The notes under the pieces: generated by a model
What the model was told of the DNA's origin: nothing
Seen by the model: the letters and a program-made list of their open reading frames with translations, nothing else
The model's database searches: none
Shown here: positions 7,654 through 15,161 of the stretch, piece after piece
Layout: each line of letters opens with the position of its first letter
Position numbering within the stretch: the stretch's first letter is position 1
Source: Variovorax gracilis
Lineage (GTDB): Bacteria > Pseudomonadota > Gammaproteobacteria > Burkholderiales > Burkholderiaceae_C
Length of the DNA: 64,000 bases
Direction of reading: 5' to 3'
Assembly (NCBI RefSeq): GCF_030317115.1
Contig: NZ_JASZYF010000001.1
Coordinates: 1 to 64,000, forward strand
Position numbers and translations under genes: made by a program

Positions 7654-9399
7654 ATGCTGACGCAGGCGCCTTCTTCAACGCCTCGCCAGGCTCAGCCCCT
7701 GGCGAGGCGCCATGCTGCTCCCGCCGCTGCGCATCGCGACGTTCGCAACGCCGGCGCCGAACGGCCCTTGCCTTCCGGGGTGCTGGCGCTTCTGCTGGCC
7801 GTGTTGGCGGTGGTCTGGTTCGGGTCGCTGGGCACACGCTCGCTGATCAGTCCTGATGAAGGCCGCTACGCGAGCCTTGCCTGGGACATGCTGCGCAACG
7901 GCGACTGGGTCACGCCGCGCCTGAACGGGCTGCTCTATTTCGAGAAGCCCCCCCTTCAATACTGGGTGAGCGCGCTTTTCCTTCATCTGTTCGGGTTGAA
8001 TGTCTTTGCGGCGCGCCTGTGGCCGGGGCTGGCCGGCTTCCTCACGGTGCTGGCGATCGGTGGAACGGCTGGGCGGCTATGGGGCAAGGAGACGGGCATC
8101 CGCAGCCTGGCCGTTGCCGCGTCGATGACCTGGGTGTTCGGCAACGCGCATTTCCTGACACTGGACGCGAGCCTGACGTTGTTCCTCACGCTTGCCCTGT
8201 GCGCGGTGCTGATCGCCGAGCACGCATGCGACGCGGTGCACGAACGAAGGTACTGGATGTGGCTCGCCTGGGCGGCAATGGCGGGCGCAGTGCTCAGCAA
8301 GGGGTTGGTGGGTATCCTGATTCCGGGCGCCACGCTGTTGCTGACCTGCATCTGGCGCGGCGACTTCAGCTTGTGGCGCCGGATGCACTGGGTGTCGGGC
8401 CTGTCGATCTTCCTTGTCCTCGCGACGCCGTGGTTCGTGCTCGTCTCCCTGCGCAATCCGGGCTTCGCCCAGTTCTTCTTCGTTCATGAACATTTCGCGC
8501 GCTACCTGAGCAACGTCCACCAGCGCGAAGGCGCGTGGTGGTACTACCTGCCGTTGCTCCTTGGCGGGATGTTCCCGTGGACCAGCGCGCTGCCATGGCT
8601 GTGGCCGCGACGCGCGATTCCCGGTCCGTGGCGAGCCGTCGCGCCGCAGGACATCCTCATCGTGTATTCGGCCTTCGTGCTGCTGTTCTTCAGCGCCAGC
8701 GGATCGAAACTGCCGTCCTACATCCTTCCGATGTTCCCGGCGCTCGCATTGCTCATCGGGCTGCGGATCCAGCAGGCCAGCCCGCGCGCCCTGTCCCGCC
8801 ATCTGTCGTTTCCCGTCGCGGTCTGGACAATCGTGTTGCTCGCCTCGACGCAGAGTTTCCGGATCAACTCGCACTCCACGCCGGCCGAAGTCTTCGCCCA
8901 ACTCGGCACCGGTGCCCGCTGGGGCGCGGTGACCTTCCTGTCGTTCGCCGCCCTGGCCTGGTGGCTGCTGCGGCGGCGCAGTGCCACATTGGCCATCGCG
9001 ACACTGGCGCTCGGCCATGTCATGAGCATGGCGGTGGTCATGGCGGCGCACAACCCCTTCGGCCAACTCAAGAGTGCGGAGCCCTTCGTCTCTGCGCTGG
9101 AACCGGTACTTCAAGCCGGTGCTCCTCTCTTCGCGGTCCGCGCCTACGACCAGACGCTTCCCTTCTACCTGCGCCGCGACGTGACGCTGGTGGACTACCA
9201 GGACGAGTTCGCCATGGGACAGGCGCTGGAGCCGGCCCGTTCGATCGCATCGCTCGACGAGTTCGTCGCTCGCTGGCAGTCGCTTCCACAGGCCGCGGCC
9301 TACATGGACTTTCCGAGCTATGGCGAGCTGCATGAGCGCGGTATTCCGATGCGCGTCATCTACCAGGACTCGCGGCGAGTCGTGGTGTCAAGGCAATGA
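7654..9399 (+). CDS. arnT: ArnT-type 4-amino-4-deoxy-L-arabinose lipid A transferase
   Basis: This 581-residue integral membrane protein is of the GT39/PMT type. The first loop carries SPDEGRYA, with the acidic residue expected for catalysis, followed by GDWVTPRLNGLLYFEKPPLQYW, as in ArnT. About 11-12 further membrane helices and a periplasmic C-terminal domain follow. ArnT moves L-Ara4N from undecaprenyl phosphate to lipid A at the periplasmic face, lowering polymyxin binding. Helix 1 begins only at about residue 42, so the true start might lie downstream. Candidates are a TTG or GTG near residues 39-43, which would put the hairpin at 7679-7709 in the leader. It overlaps arnB by 4 bases. Confidence 0.88.
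   Translation: MLTQAPSSTPRQAQPLARRHAAPAAAHRDVRNAGAERPLPSGVLALLLAVLAVVWFGSLGTRSLISPDEGRYASLAWDMLRNGDWVTPRLNGLLYFEKPPLQYWVSALFLHLFGLNVFAARLWPGLAGFLTVLAIGGTAGRLWGKETGIRSLAVAASMTWVFGNAHFLTLDASLTLFLTLALCAVLIAEHACDAVHERRYWMWLAWAAMAGAVLSKGLVGILIPGATLLLTCIWRGDFSLWRRMHWVSGLSIFLVLATPWFVLVSLRNPGFAQFFFVHEHFARYLSNVHQREGAWWYYLPLLLGGMFPWTSALPWLWPRRAIPGPWRAVAPQDILIVYSAFVLLFFSASGSKLPSYILPMFPALALLIGLRIQQASPRALSRHLSFPVAVWTIVLLASTQSFRINSHSTPAEVFAQLGTGARWGAVTFLSFAALAWWLLRRRSATLAIATLALGHVMSMAVVMAAHNPFGQLKSAEPFVSALEPVLQAGAPLFAVRAYDQTLPFYLRRDVTLVDYQDEFAMGQALEPARSIASLDEFVARWQSLPQAAAYMDFPSYGELHERGIPMRVIYQDSRRVVVSRQ
7679..7709 (+). promoter_or_regulatory. 12-bp perfect hairpin at the arnT 5' end
   Basis: CGCCTCGCCAGG pairs perfectly with CCTGGCGAGGCG across a 7-base loop (CTCAGCC). 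It lies between eptA and the first membrane helix of arnT, inside codons 9-19 of the longest arnT frame. There is no T-tract, so it is not a classical terminator. It could slow translation, stabilise processed mRNA, or mark a leader if arnT starts later. Confidence 0.5.
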
Positions 9400-10553
9400 A
9401 GAACATCGATCTCAGCCCTGCAGCCTTTCTTCCCTTCACCCGTCCATCGATCGACGAGCGCACGATCGCGGAAGTCTCGGAGGTGCTCCGCTCGGGATGG
9501 ATCACCACCGGGCCGAAGTGCCAGGCGCTCGAGGCCGCGTTGTCCCGGCGCTGCGGCGGACGGCCCGTGCGACTGGTCAATTCCGGCACGGCCTCCCTCG
9601 AACTGGCATTGCGGCTGTGCGGCATCGGTCCGGGCGATCAGGTCATCACCACGCCGCTGAGCTGGGTCGCCACCGCCAACGTGGTGCTGGCGGTTGGTGC
9701 CACACCGGTGTTCGTGGATGCCGACGCGACGACGCGCAACATCGACCTCGACCGCATCGAAACGGCCGTCACACCGCGCACACGGGCACTCATTCCGGTC
9801 GATCTCGCCGGACTGCCCGTGGACCGCACGCGGCTCCATGAGATCGCGACGACGCAAGGCCTGCGTGTCATCGAAGACGCCGCGCAATCCTTCGGCGCCC
9901 AATGGGACGGGCACGCCATCGGCAGCTTCGGCGACCTGGTCTCCTTCAGCTTCCACGCCAGCAAGAACCTCACCTCGGGCGAAGGCGGCTGCCTGGTGAT
10001 GAACGACGAGGAGGAGGCACGGCGCTTCGAGTTGCTGCGGCTGCAGGGCATCAAGCGCCTGGACGGTGGCGGCATGGATGTGGAGGCCTGGGGGGCAAAG
10101 GCCAACATGACGGACATCGCGGCAACGATCGCCCTGGGCCAGCTTCGCAGGATCGATGCCTTCAACGCGAGCCGCCGTCGCCTCGCCCGGCGCTATTTCG
10201 AGCGCTGGGACCGCACGCTCGGCTTCGATCTGCCGCCCGGGGATGCGCAAGGCAACGGCAACTGGCACATGTTCCAGCCGCTGCTGCCACGCGACCTGGC
10301 ATCGGCGCGCGCGGACTTTGTCGCGGCCATGAAGGACCAGGGCATCGGCGTCGGCGTGCACTACCCCGCGATGCACTTGTTCTCGATGTTCCGGGCCATG
10401 GGCTACGTCCGCGGTGACTTCCCGGTGGCCGAGGATATCGGCGCGCGCACGGTCACGTTGCCGCTCTTTCCGGCCATGACCGACGCCGACGTCGACCGCG
10501 TGTGCTGCAGCGTGGTAACGGTGGTTGCTCAGTTGCGGAGGGCTCGGCCATGA
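9396..10553 (+). CDS. arnB: UDP-4-amino-4-deoxy-L-arabinose aminotransferase ArnB
   Basis: The 385-residue protein is a DegT/DnrJ/EryC1/StrS-family PLP enzyme. Visible motifs are SGWITTGPKCQALE at the start, NSGTASLELAL for phosphate binding, VIEDAAQSFGA with the Asp that contacts the pyridine nitrogen, and SFHASKN with the PLP lysine (Lys190). In the Arn pathway it converts UDP-4-keto-pentose to UDP-L-Ara4N in the cytoplasm. Its ATG overlaps the arnT stop (ATGA) and its stop overlaps the arnC start. That fixes both ends and shows translational coupling. The length matches the family. Confidence 0.92.
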   Translation: MKNIDLSPAAFLPFTRPSIDERTIAEVSEVLRSGWITTGPKCQALEAALSRRCGGRPVRLVNSGTASLELALRLCGIGPGDQVITTPLSWVATANVVLAVGATPVFVDADATTRNIDLDRIETAVTPRTRALIPVDLAGLPVDRTRLHEIATTQGLRVIEDAAQSFGAQWDGHAIGSFGDLVSFSFHASKNLTSGEGGCLVMNDEEEARRFELLRLQGIKRLDGGGMDVEAWGAKANMTDIAATIALGQLRRIDAFNASRRRLARRYFERWDRTLGFDLPPGDAQGNGNWHMFQPLLPRDLASARADFVAAMKDQGIGVGVHYPAMHLFSMFRAMGYVRGDFPVAEDIGARTVTLPLFPAMTDADVDRVCCSVVTVVAQLRRARP

Positions 10554-11542
10554 CGATCCTGAAGGCGGTTCCCCACCACGATCCCGACACCGTGATCCCG
10601 CCCGACGCCCCGGCGCTGAGCGTCGTGATCCCGGTCTACAACGAGGAACAAGGCCTCGCGGCCTTGTTTGCAAGGCTGTATCCGGCGCTCGACGCACTCG
10701 GGCTGTCCTACGAGGTGATCTTCGTCAACGACGGCAGCCGGGACCGCTCGGCCGCACTGCTCGCGGCGCAGTTCGAGCGCCGCCCCGACGTGACCCGGGT
10801 CATTCTCTTCAATGGCAACTTCGGCCAGCATCGGGCGATCCTCGCGGGCTTCGAGCACTGCCTGGGCGATCGCATCGTCACCCTCGACGCGGACCTGCAG
10901 AACCCGCCCGAGGACATCCAGCTGCTGCTGGACGCGATGGACCAGGGGCACGACTGCGTCGGCTCGATCCGCCGCGTCCGCCAGGATTCGACCTGGCGGC
11001 GCTGGGCATCGCGGGTCATGAATCGCCTGCGGCATCGGCTCACCGGCATCGTGATGACCGACCACGGCTCCATGCTGCGCGCCTACAGCCGCAATGTCGT
11101 GCAGCTCATCAACCAGTGCAACGAGATGAACACCTTCATCCCGGCGCTGGCGTTGCAGTTTTCGCGCAACCCGGCCGAAGTGGAGGTGAGCCATGAGGAG
11201 CGGCATGCCGGCGAATCGAAGTATTCGTTCTACAGCCTGGTGCGCCTCAACTTCGACCTGGTCACCGGCTTCTCGCTGGTACCGCTGCAGGCCTTCTCGC
11301 TGCTTGGCATCGCGGTGTCGCTGCTCTCGGCGTTGCTGTTCGTGGTGCTGGCGGCGCGCCGGCTCGTGATGGGCCCTGAAGTGGGCGGCGTCTTCACGCT
11401 TTTCGCCCTGCTCTTCCTGCTGGTCGGCCTGGCCCTGTTCGGCATCGGCTTGCTGGGCGAGTATGTCGGGCGCATCTACCAGGAAGTGCGGGCCCGGCCC
11501 CGCTACGTCATCAACGCCGTGCTCGAACGCAAGCGGACATGA
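10550..11542 (+). CDS. arnC: undecaprenyl-phosphate 4-deoxy-4-formamido-L-arabinose transferase ArnC
   Basis: This 330-residue GT2-family glycosyltransferase has LSVVIPVYNEEQGL, FVNDGSRDRS and the metal-binding LDADLQNPPED, followed by two C-terminal membrane helices ending in EYVGRIYQEVRARPRYV. ArnC attaches L-Ara4-formyl-N to undecaprenyl phosphate on the cytoplasmic face. The ATG at 10550 is preferred over an upstream in-frame start because it forms an ATGA overlap with the arnB stop and leaves no unexplained N-terminal residues. Its own stop overlaps the ATG of the next gene. It could be confused with DPM/GtrB-type enzymes, but the operon decides. Confidence 0.92.
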   Translation: MTILKAVPHHDPDTVIPPDAPALSVVIPVYNEEQGLAALFARLYPALDALGLSYEVIFVNDGSRDRSAALLAAQFERRPDVTRVILFNGNFGQHRAILAGFEHCLGDRIVTLDADLQNPPEDIQLLLDAMDQGHDCVGSIRRVRQDSTWRRWASRVMNRLRHRLTGIVMTDHGSMLRAYSRNVVQLINQCNEMNTFIPALALQFSRNPAEVEVSHEERHAGESKYSFYSLVRLNFDLVTGFSLVPLQAFSLLGIAVSLLSALLFVVLAARRLVMGPEVGGVFTLFALLFLLVGLALFGIGLLGEYVGRIYQEVRARPRYVINAVLERKRT

Positions 11543-12483
11543 AGCCCGATCTGCCCGCGCGAGCCATCGTCTTCGCCTACCACGACGTCGGCGTGCGCTG
11601 CCTGCGCGTGCTGCTGGACGCCGGAATCGAGGTGCCGCTGGTCGTCACGCATGCCGATGCCGCCGGCGAGAGCATCTGGTTCGGTAGCGTGGCCGAGGTC
11701 GCGAAGCTGCACGGGCTGCGTTGCGTGTCACCGACCGATCCCCATGTGCCGGAACTGCTGGCCGAAGCCACGACGGCGGAGCCGGATTTCCTGTTCTCCT
11801 TCTACTACCGCCACATGCTCAAGGCGCCGTGGCTGCAGTTGCCGCGCCGCGGTGCCTACAACATGCACGGCTCGCTGCTGCCCCAGTACCGTGGCCGGGC
11901 GCCGGTCAACTGGGCAATCATCGAAGGCGCGAGCCGCACCGGCGCCACGCTGCACCGCATGAACGAGAAGCCCGACAACGGCGCCATCGTCGATCAATGC
12001 GCAGTGCCGATCCTCAACGATGACACCGCGCGCGAAGTCTTCGGCAAGGTGGTCGTCGCGGCGGAGATCGTGCTGGCGCGCAGCCTGCCGGGCCTGCTGG
12101 CCGGCACGGCCGAGGAAATCCCCCAGGACCTTTCGCACGGCCGGTACTTCGGCGGCCGCAAACCGGAAGACGGGCAGATTCCCGCCGCGGCGAGTGCCCG
12201 GCAGATCCACAACCTCGTGCGCGCCCTTGCACCGCCCTACCCCGGCGCTTTCTGCCGGATCAACGGAAAGCGGATCGGGATCGACCGCACCCGCCTCGTC
12301 GAGCGCGAACTCCACGCACCCGCGGGGGGCCTTCGATGGCTGAGCGACGCCGGTGCGCTCTGGCTGCTGGCGGCCGATGGCCGCACCCTCGAAGTGCTGG
12401 ATGCGCACGGGGACGCCGGCGCACTCGACGCTGCCGGCTTCGAGAGGTGCTTCGGCGGGCGCTGCATGCCGATCGACACCTGA
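11539..12483 (+). CDS. arnA: ArnA formyltransferase half (separate protein)
   Basis: The 314-residue product matches the N-terminal formyltransferase domain of ArnA. It has the NMHGSLLPQYRGRAPVNW motif with catalytic Asn and His, and EKPDNGAIVDQ supplying the conserved Asp. It would formylate UDP-L-Ara4N with N10-formyltetrahydrofolate. In E. coli this domain is fused to a dehydrogenase. Here it ends with its own stop, and the dehydrogenase follows as a separate gene 27 bases later. There is no sign of a frameshift: a stop, a spacer and a new start intervene. The start overlaps the arnC stop (ATGA). Confidence 0.9.
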   Translation: MKPDLPARAIVFAYHDVGVRCLRVLLDAGIEVPLVVTHADAAGESIWFGSVAEVAKLHGLRCVSPTDPHVPELLAEATTAEPDFLFSFYYRHMLKAPWLQLPRRGAYNMHGSLLPQYRGRAPVNWAIIEGASRTGATLHRMNEKPDNGAIVDQCAVPILNDDTAREVFGKVVVAAEIVLARSLPGLLAGTAEEIPQDLSHGRYFGGRKPEDGQIPAAASARQIHNLVRALAPPYPGAFCRINGKRIGIDRTRLVERELHAPAGGLRWLSDAGALWLLAADGRTLEVLDAHGDAGALDAAGFERCFGGRCMPIDT

Positions 12484-12510
12484 ACCACCTCCAACCACGG
12501 GTTGCCCGCC

Positions 12511-13554
12511 ATGCTCAAAGTCCTCATCCTCGGCGTCAACGGCTTCATCGGCCACCACCTGACCCGTTGCATCCTCGAGCGCACCGACTGGCATGTCTAC
12601 GGCATGGACATGCTGTCCGACCGGGTGCGGCCATGGCTCGACGATCCGCGCTTTCACTTCTTCGAAGGCGACATGACAATCAACAAGGAGTGGATGGAAT
12701 ACCACGTCAAGAAGTGCGACGTCGTCCTGCCGCTGGTCGCGATCGCGACGCCCGCAACCTATGTGCAGGAGCCCCTGCGGGTCTTCGAGCTCGACTTCGA
12801 AGCCAACCTGCCGATCGTCCGGCAATGCCTCAAGTACGACAAGCGCGTGGTGTTTCCCTCGACCAGCGAGGTCTACGGCATGTGCACGGATGCGGCCTTC
12901 GACCCCGAAGCGTCGAACATGGTCTACGGCCCCATCAACAAGCCGCGCTGGATCTACGCCGCCGCCAAGCAACTGATGGACCGCGTGATCCATGCCTATG
13001 GCCAGCAGGACGGCTTGCGCTACACGCTCTTTCGTCCTTTCAACTGGATCGGCCCCGGACTCGACAGCCTGCACACGCCCAAGGAAGGCTCCAGCCGCGT
13101 CATCACCCAGTTCCTCGGCCACATCGTGCGAGGCGAGCCGATCCGGCTGGTCGATGGCGGCGACCAGCAACGCGCCTTCACCTACGTGGACGACGGCATC
13201 GAAGCACTGGTCAGGATCATCGCCAACAAGGACGGCGTGGCCGACTCGAAGATCTACAACATCGGCAATCCCGCAAACAACCATTCCATCCGCGCACTGG
13301 CGGAAATGATGGTCCGGCTGGCGCGCACGCTGCCCGAATACCGCGATGCGGCCGAGGCGGTGCATCTGGTCGACGTCTCGTCGTCCGACTACTACGGCCA
13401 CGGCTACCAGGACGTGACGCACCGGGTGCCGGATATCCGCTCGACCATGCAGGACCTGGACTGGAAGCCGAAGGTCGGCATGGAGGAAGCGCTGGCCAGC
13501 CTCTTTGCCTACTACCGGGACGAGGCCGAAGCCGCTGCCGACCTCGCGATCTGA
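12511..13554 (+). CDS. arnA: ArnA dehydrogenase half (UDP-glucuronate C4-decarboxylase)
   Basis: This 347-residue extended short-chain dehydrogenase has an N-terminal NAD motif (GVNGFIGHHL), FPSTSEVYG with the catalytic Ser/Thr, and YAAAKQLMDR carrying the Tyr-x3-Lys pair. It corresponds to the C-terminal half of ArnA, which oxidatively decarboxylates UDP-glucuronic acid to the 4-keto pentose that ArnB aminates. The ATG at 12511 is chosen over a TTG nine bases upstream because it starts directly at the first strand (MLKVLILG). No UDP-glucose dehydrogenase gene is in the window, so its substrate must be made from a gene elsewhere. Confidence 0.9.
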   Translation: MLKVLILGVNGFIGHHLTRCILERTDWHVYGMDMLSDRVRPWLDDPRFHFFEGDMTINKEWMEYHVKKCDVVLPLVAIATPATYVQEPLRVFELDFEANLPIVRQCLKYDKRVVFPSTSEVYGMCTDAAFDPEASNMVYGPINKPRWIYAAAKQLMDRVIHAYGQQDGLRYTLFRPFNWIGPGLDSLHTPKEGSSRVITQFLGHIVRGEPIRLVDGGDQQRAFTYVDDGIEALVRIIANKDGVADSKIYNIGNPANNHSIRALAEMMVRLARTLPEYRDAAEAVHLVDVSSSDYYGHGYQDVTHRVPDIRSTMQDLDWKPKVGMEEALASLFAYYRDEAEAAADLAI

Positions 13555-13558
13555 GCCG

Positions 13559-14485
13559 ATGGCCTGCATCGCGCTCAAGGTCGATGTCGATACCCTGCGC
13601 GGCACCCGCGAAGGCGTGCCGCGGTTGATGACAATCCTGCGGCTCGTCGGAGCCCGGGCCACCTTCCTGTTCAGCCTCGGACCCGACCACACCGGCAAGG
13701 CCATCCGGCGCGTGCTCCGTCCCGGCTTTCTGGGCAAGGCGGCGCGCACCTCCGTCCTGGAGCACTACGGCTTGCGCACGCTGATGTATGGCGTCCTGCT
13801 GCCGGGCCCCGACATCGGCCGGCTCGAAGCTGCCACTCTGCGGGCCGTCCGCGATGCCGGCTTCGAGGTCGGCGTGCATTGCTGGGACCATGTCGACTGG
13901 CAGGACCGCTTGCTGCAGCGCGACCCCGAATGGGCCAGGCGCCAAGTGCAAATCGCAGTGGAGCGCCACACGGAGATCTTCGGTTCGCGGCCGCGGTTGC
14001 ATGGGGCGGCCGGATGGCAGTTCAACACGGCCGCCGCGCAGGCGGAGGCTGCGCTGGGCATCGAACTCGCGTCGGACACGCGCGGTTCAGGGCCCTTCAT
14101 TCCGGTGGACGACGAAGGGCGCGTCATCGGACCGCCGCAGTTCCCGACCACCCTCCCCACGCTCGACGAACTGATCGGCATCGACGGTCTCGATGCGCAC
14201 AACGTCCATGCCCGTCTGCTGTCGCTCACGAGCAACCGCGACCGGGACCATGTCTACACCCTGCACGCCGAACTGGAGGGCATGAAACTCATGCCCGTCT
14301 TCGAACGCCTGCTGAAAGGCTGGCTGGAGCAGGGCCACGACCTCGTCTCCATCGGTGATCTCGCGGCGGCAACGGCGCCGGTCGATCTTCCGCGACACCT
14401 GCTGGTTCAAGGCGAGGTCGCGGGACGCTCCGGCCTGCTCGCTGTGCAGGGCGCGGCCTGGCGCCAAGGCCGCGTCGAAATTTGA
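13559..14485 (+). CDS. arnD: 4-deoxy-4-formamido-L-arabinose-phosphoundecaprenol deformylase ArnD
   Basis: The 308-residue protein is a NodB-type polysaccharide deacetylase. It has KVDVDTLRG near the N-terminus (metal-binding Asp), GVHCWDHVDW (His ligands) and LHGAAGW further on. ArnD removes the formyl group from undecaprenyl-phosphate-L-Ara4FN before flipping across the membrane. The ATG at 13559, four bases after the arnA stop, is preferred to an upstream in-frame codon that would overlap the preceding gene by 50 bases. It is the last gene of the arn run. No arnE/arnF flippase genes follow, so another transporter must flip the lipid. Confidence 0.9.
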   Translation: MACIALKVDVDTLRGTREGVPRLMTILRLVGARATFLFSLGPDHTGKAIRRVLRPGFLGKAARTSVLEHYGLRTLMYGVLLPGPDIGRLEAATLRAVRDAGFEVGVHCWDHVDWQDRLLQRDPEWARRQVQIAVERHTEIFGSRPRLHGAAGWQFNTAAAQAEAALGIELASDTRGSGPFIPVDDEGRVIGPPQFPTTLPTLDELIGIDGLDAHNVHARLLSLTSNRDRDHVYTLHAELEGMKLMPVFERLLKGWLEQGHDLVSIGDLAAATAPVDLPRHLLVQGEVAGRSGLLAVQGAAWRQGRVEI

Positions 14486-14549
14486 CGCCCGTGCAATGTA
14501 GTCATCAAATGCATGCTTGCCCGGTGGCGCTCTGTAGAGAGAGGTGATC

Positions 14550-15158
14550 ATGTCGAACAAGTCCGGTTGCAGGCAGAAGTGGCGCGGCGCGTCGGCGAAT
14601 GCGAGCCTGGCCTTGTGTCTGGCGCTATCGCTGTCGGCGACGAGCGCGGAGCCTGTCTTCAAATGCGGCAACACCTACACGAACGTCCCGCCGGGCCAAG
14701 GCAAGAATTCCCCGAAGGGCTGCGTCCTGGTCGACAACACGCCTCAGCCCAAGGGCAAGGTCGAGTTCATCGCGGTCGATGGGTCGAAGCAGATCACCGT
14801 GCCGATCGGCCAGGACGGTCGCTTCTGGATCCGGGGCTCGGTCAACGGCTTTCCGGTCCAGTTCGCAATCGACAAGGGCGCGACCGTTCAGGCGGGCATT
14901 GCCGTCACCGAGAACTTCGCTGCCCGGGCCAACCTGATCGGGGGCGCGCCGGCCCACATACAGACCACCACCGGCGTGGTGCAGGGGCGTCGCATCGAGG
15001 GCGTGCCCATCAGCTTCGGCCCCTTCAAGGTCCCGGTGTCCACCGTGCTCGTCGGCCCGGTCGGAGGCAAGTCGACCGACGCCGTGCTCGGGCAGGAATT
15101 GCTCTCGCTCTTCGACATCACGGCCAATGACCGCGAGATGACGATCGCCAGCAAATGA
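14550..15158 (+). CDS. secreted retropepsin-like protein with altered catalytic triplet
   Basis: The 202-residue product has a signal peptide (basic NKSGCRQKWR, then LALCLALSLSATSA) and a short Cys pair around residues 39-58. A retropepsin-like (clan AA) fold follows. FAIDKGATVQAG at 106-116 takes the place of the DTGA active-site loop, and LGQELLSLFDI near the end matches the family's LGMxFLxRF element. The catalytic Asp108 is kept, but the conserved Thr is Lys109, so proteolytic activity is doubtful. The ATG at 14550 is preceded by a GAGAGAGG ribosome-binding site. It follows arnD by 64 bases and may be co-transcribed with it. Confidence 0.7.
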   Translation: MSNKSGCRQKWRGASANASLALCLALSLSATSAEPVFKCGNTYTNVPPGQGKNSPKGCVLVDNTPQPKGKVEFIAVDGSKQITVPIGQDGRFWIRGSVNGFPVQFAIDKGATVQAGIAVTENFAARANLIGGAPAHIQTTTGVVQGRRIEGVPISFGPFKVPVSTVLVGPVGGKSTDAVLGQELLSLFDITANDREMTIASK

Positions 15159-15161
15159 CCG

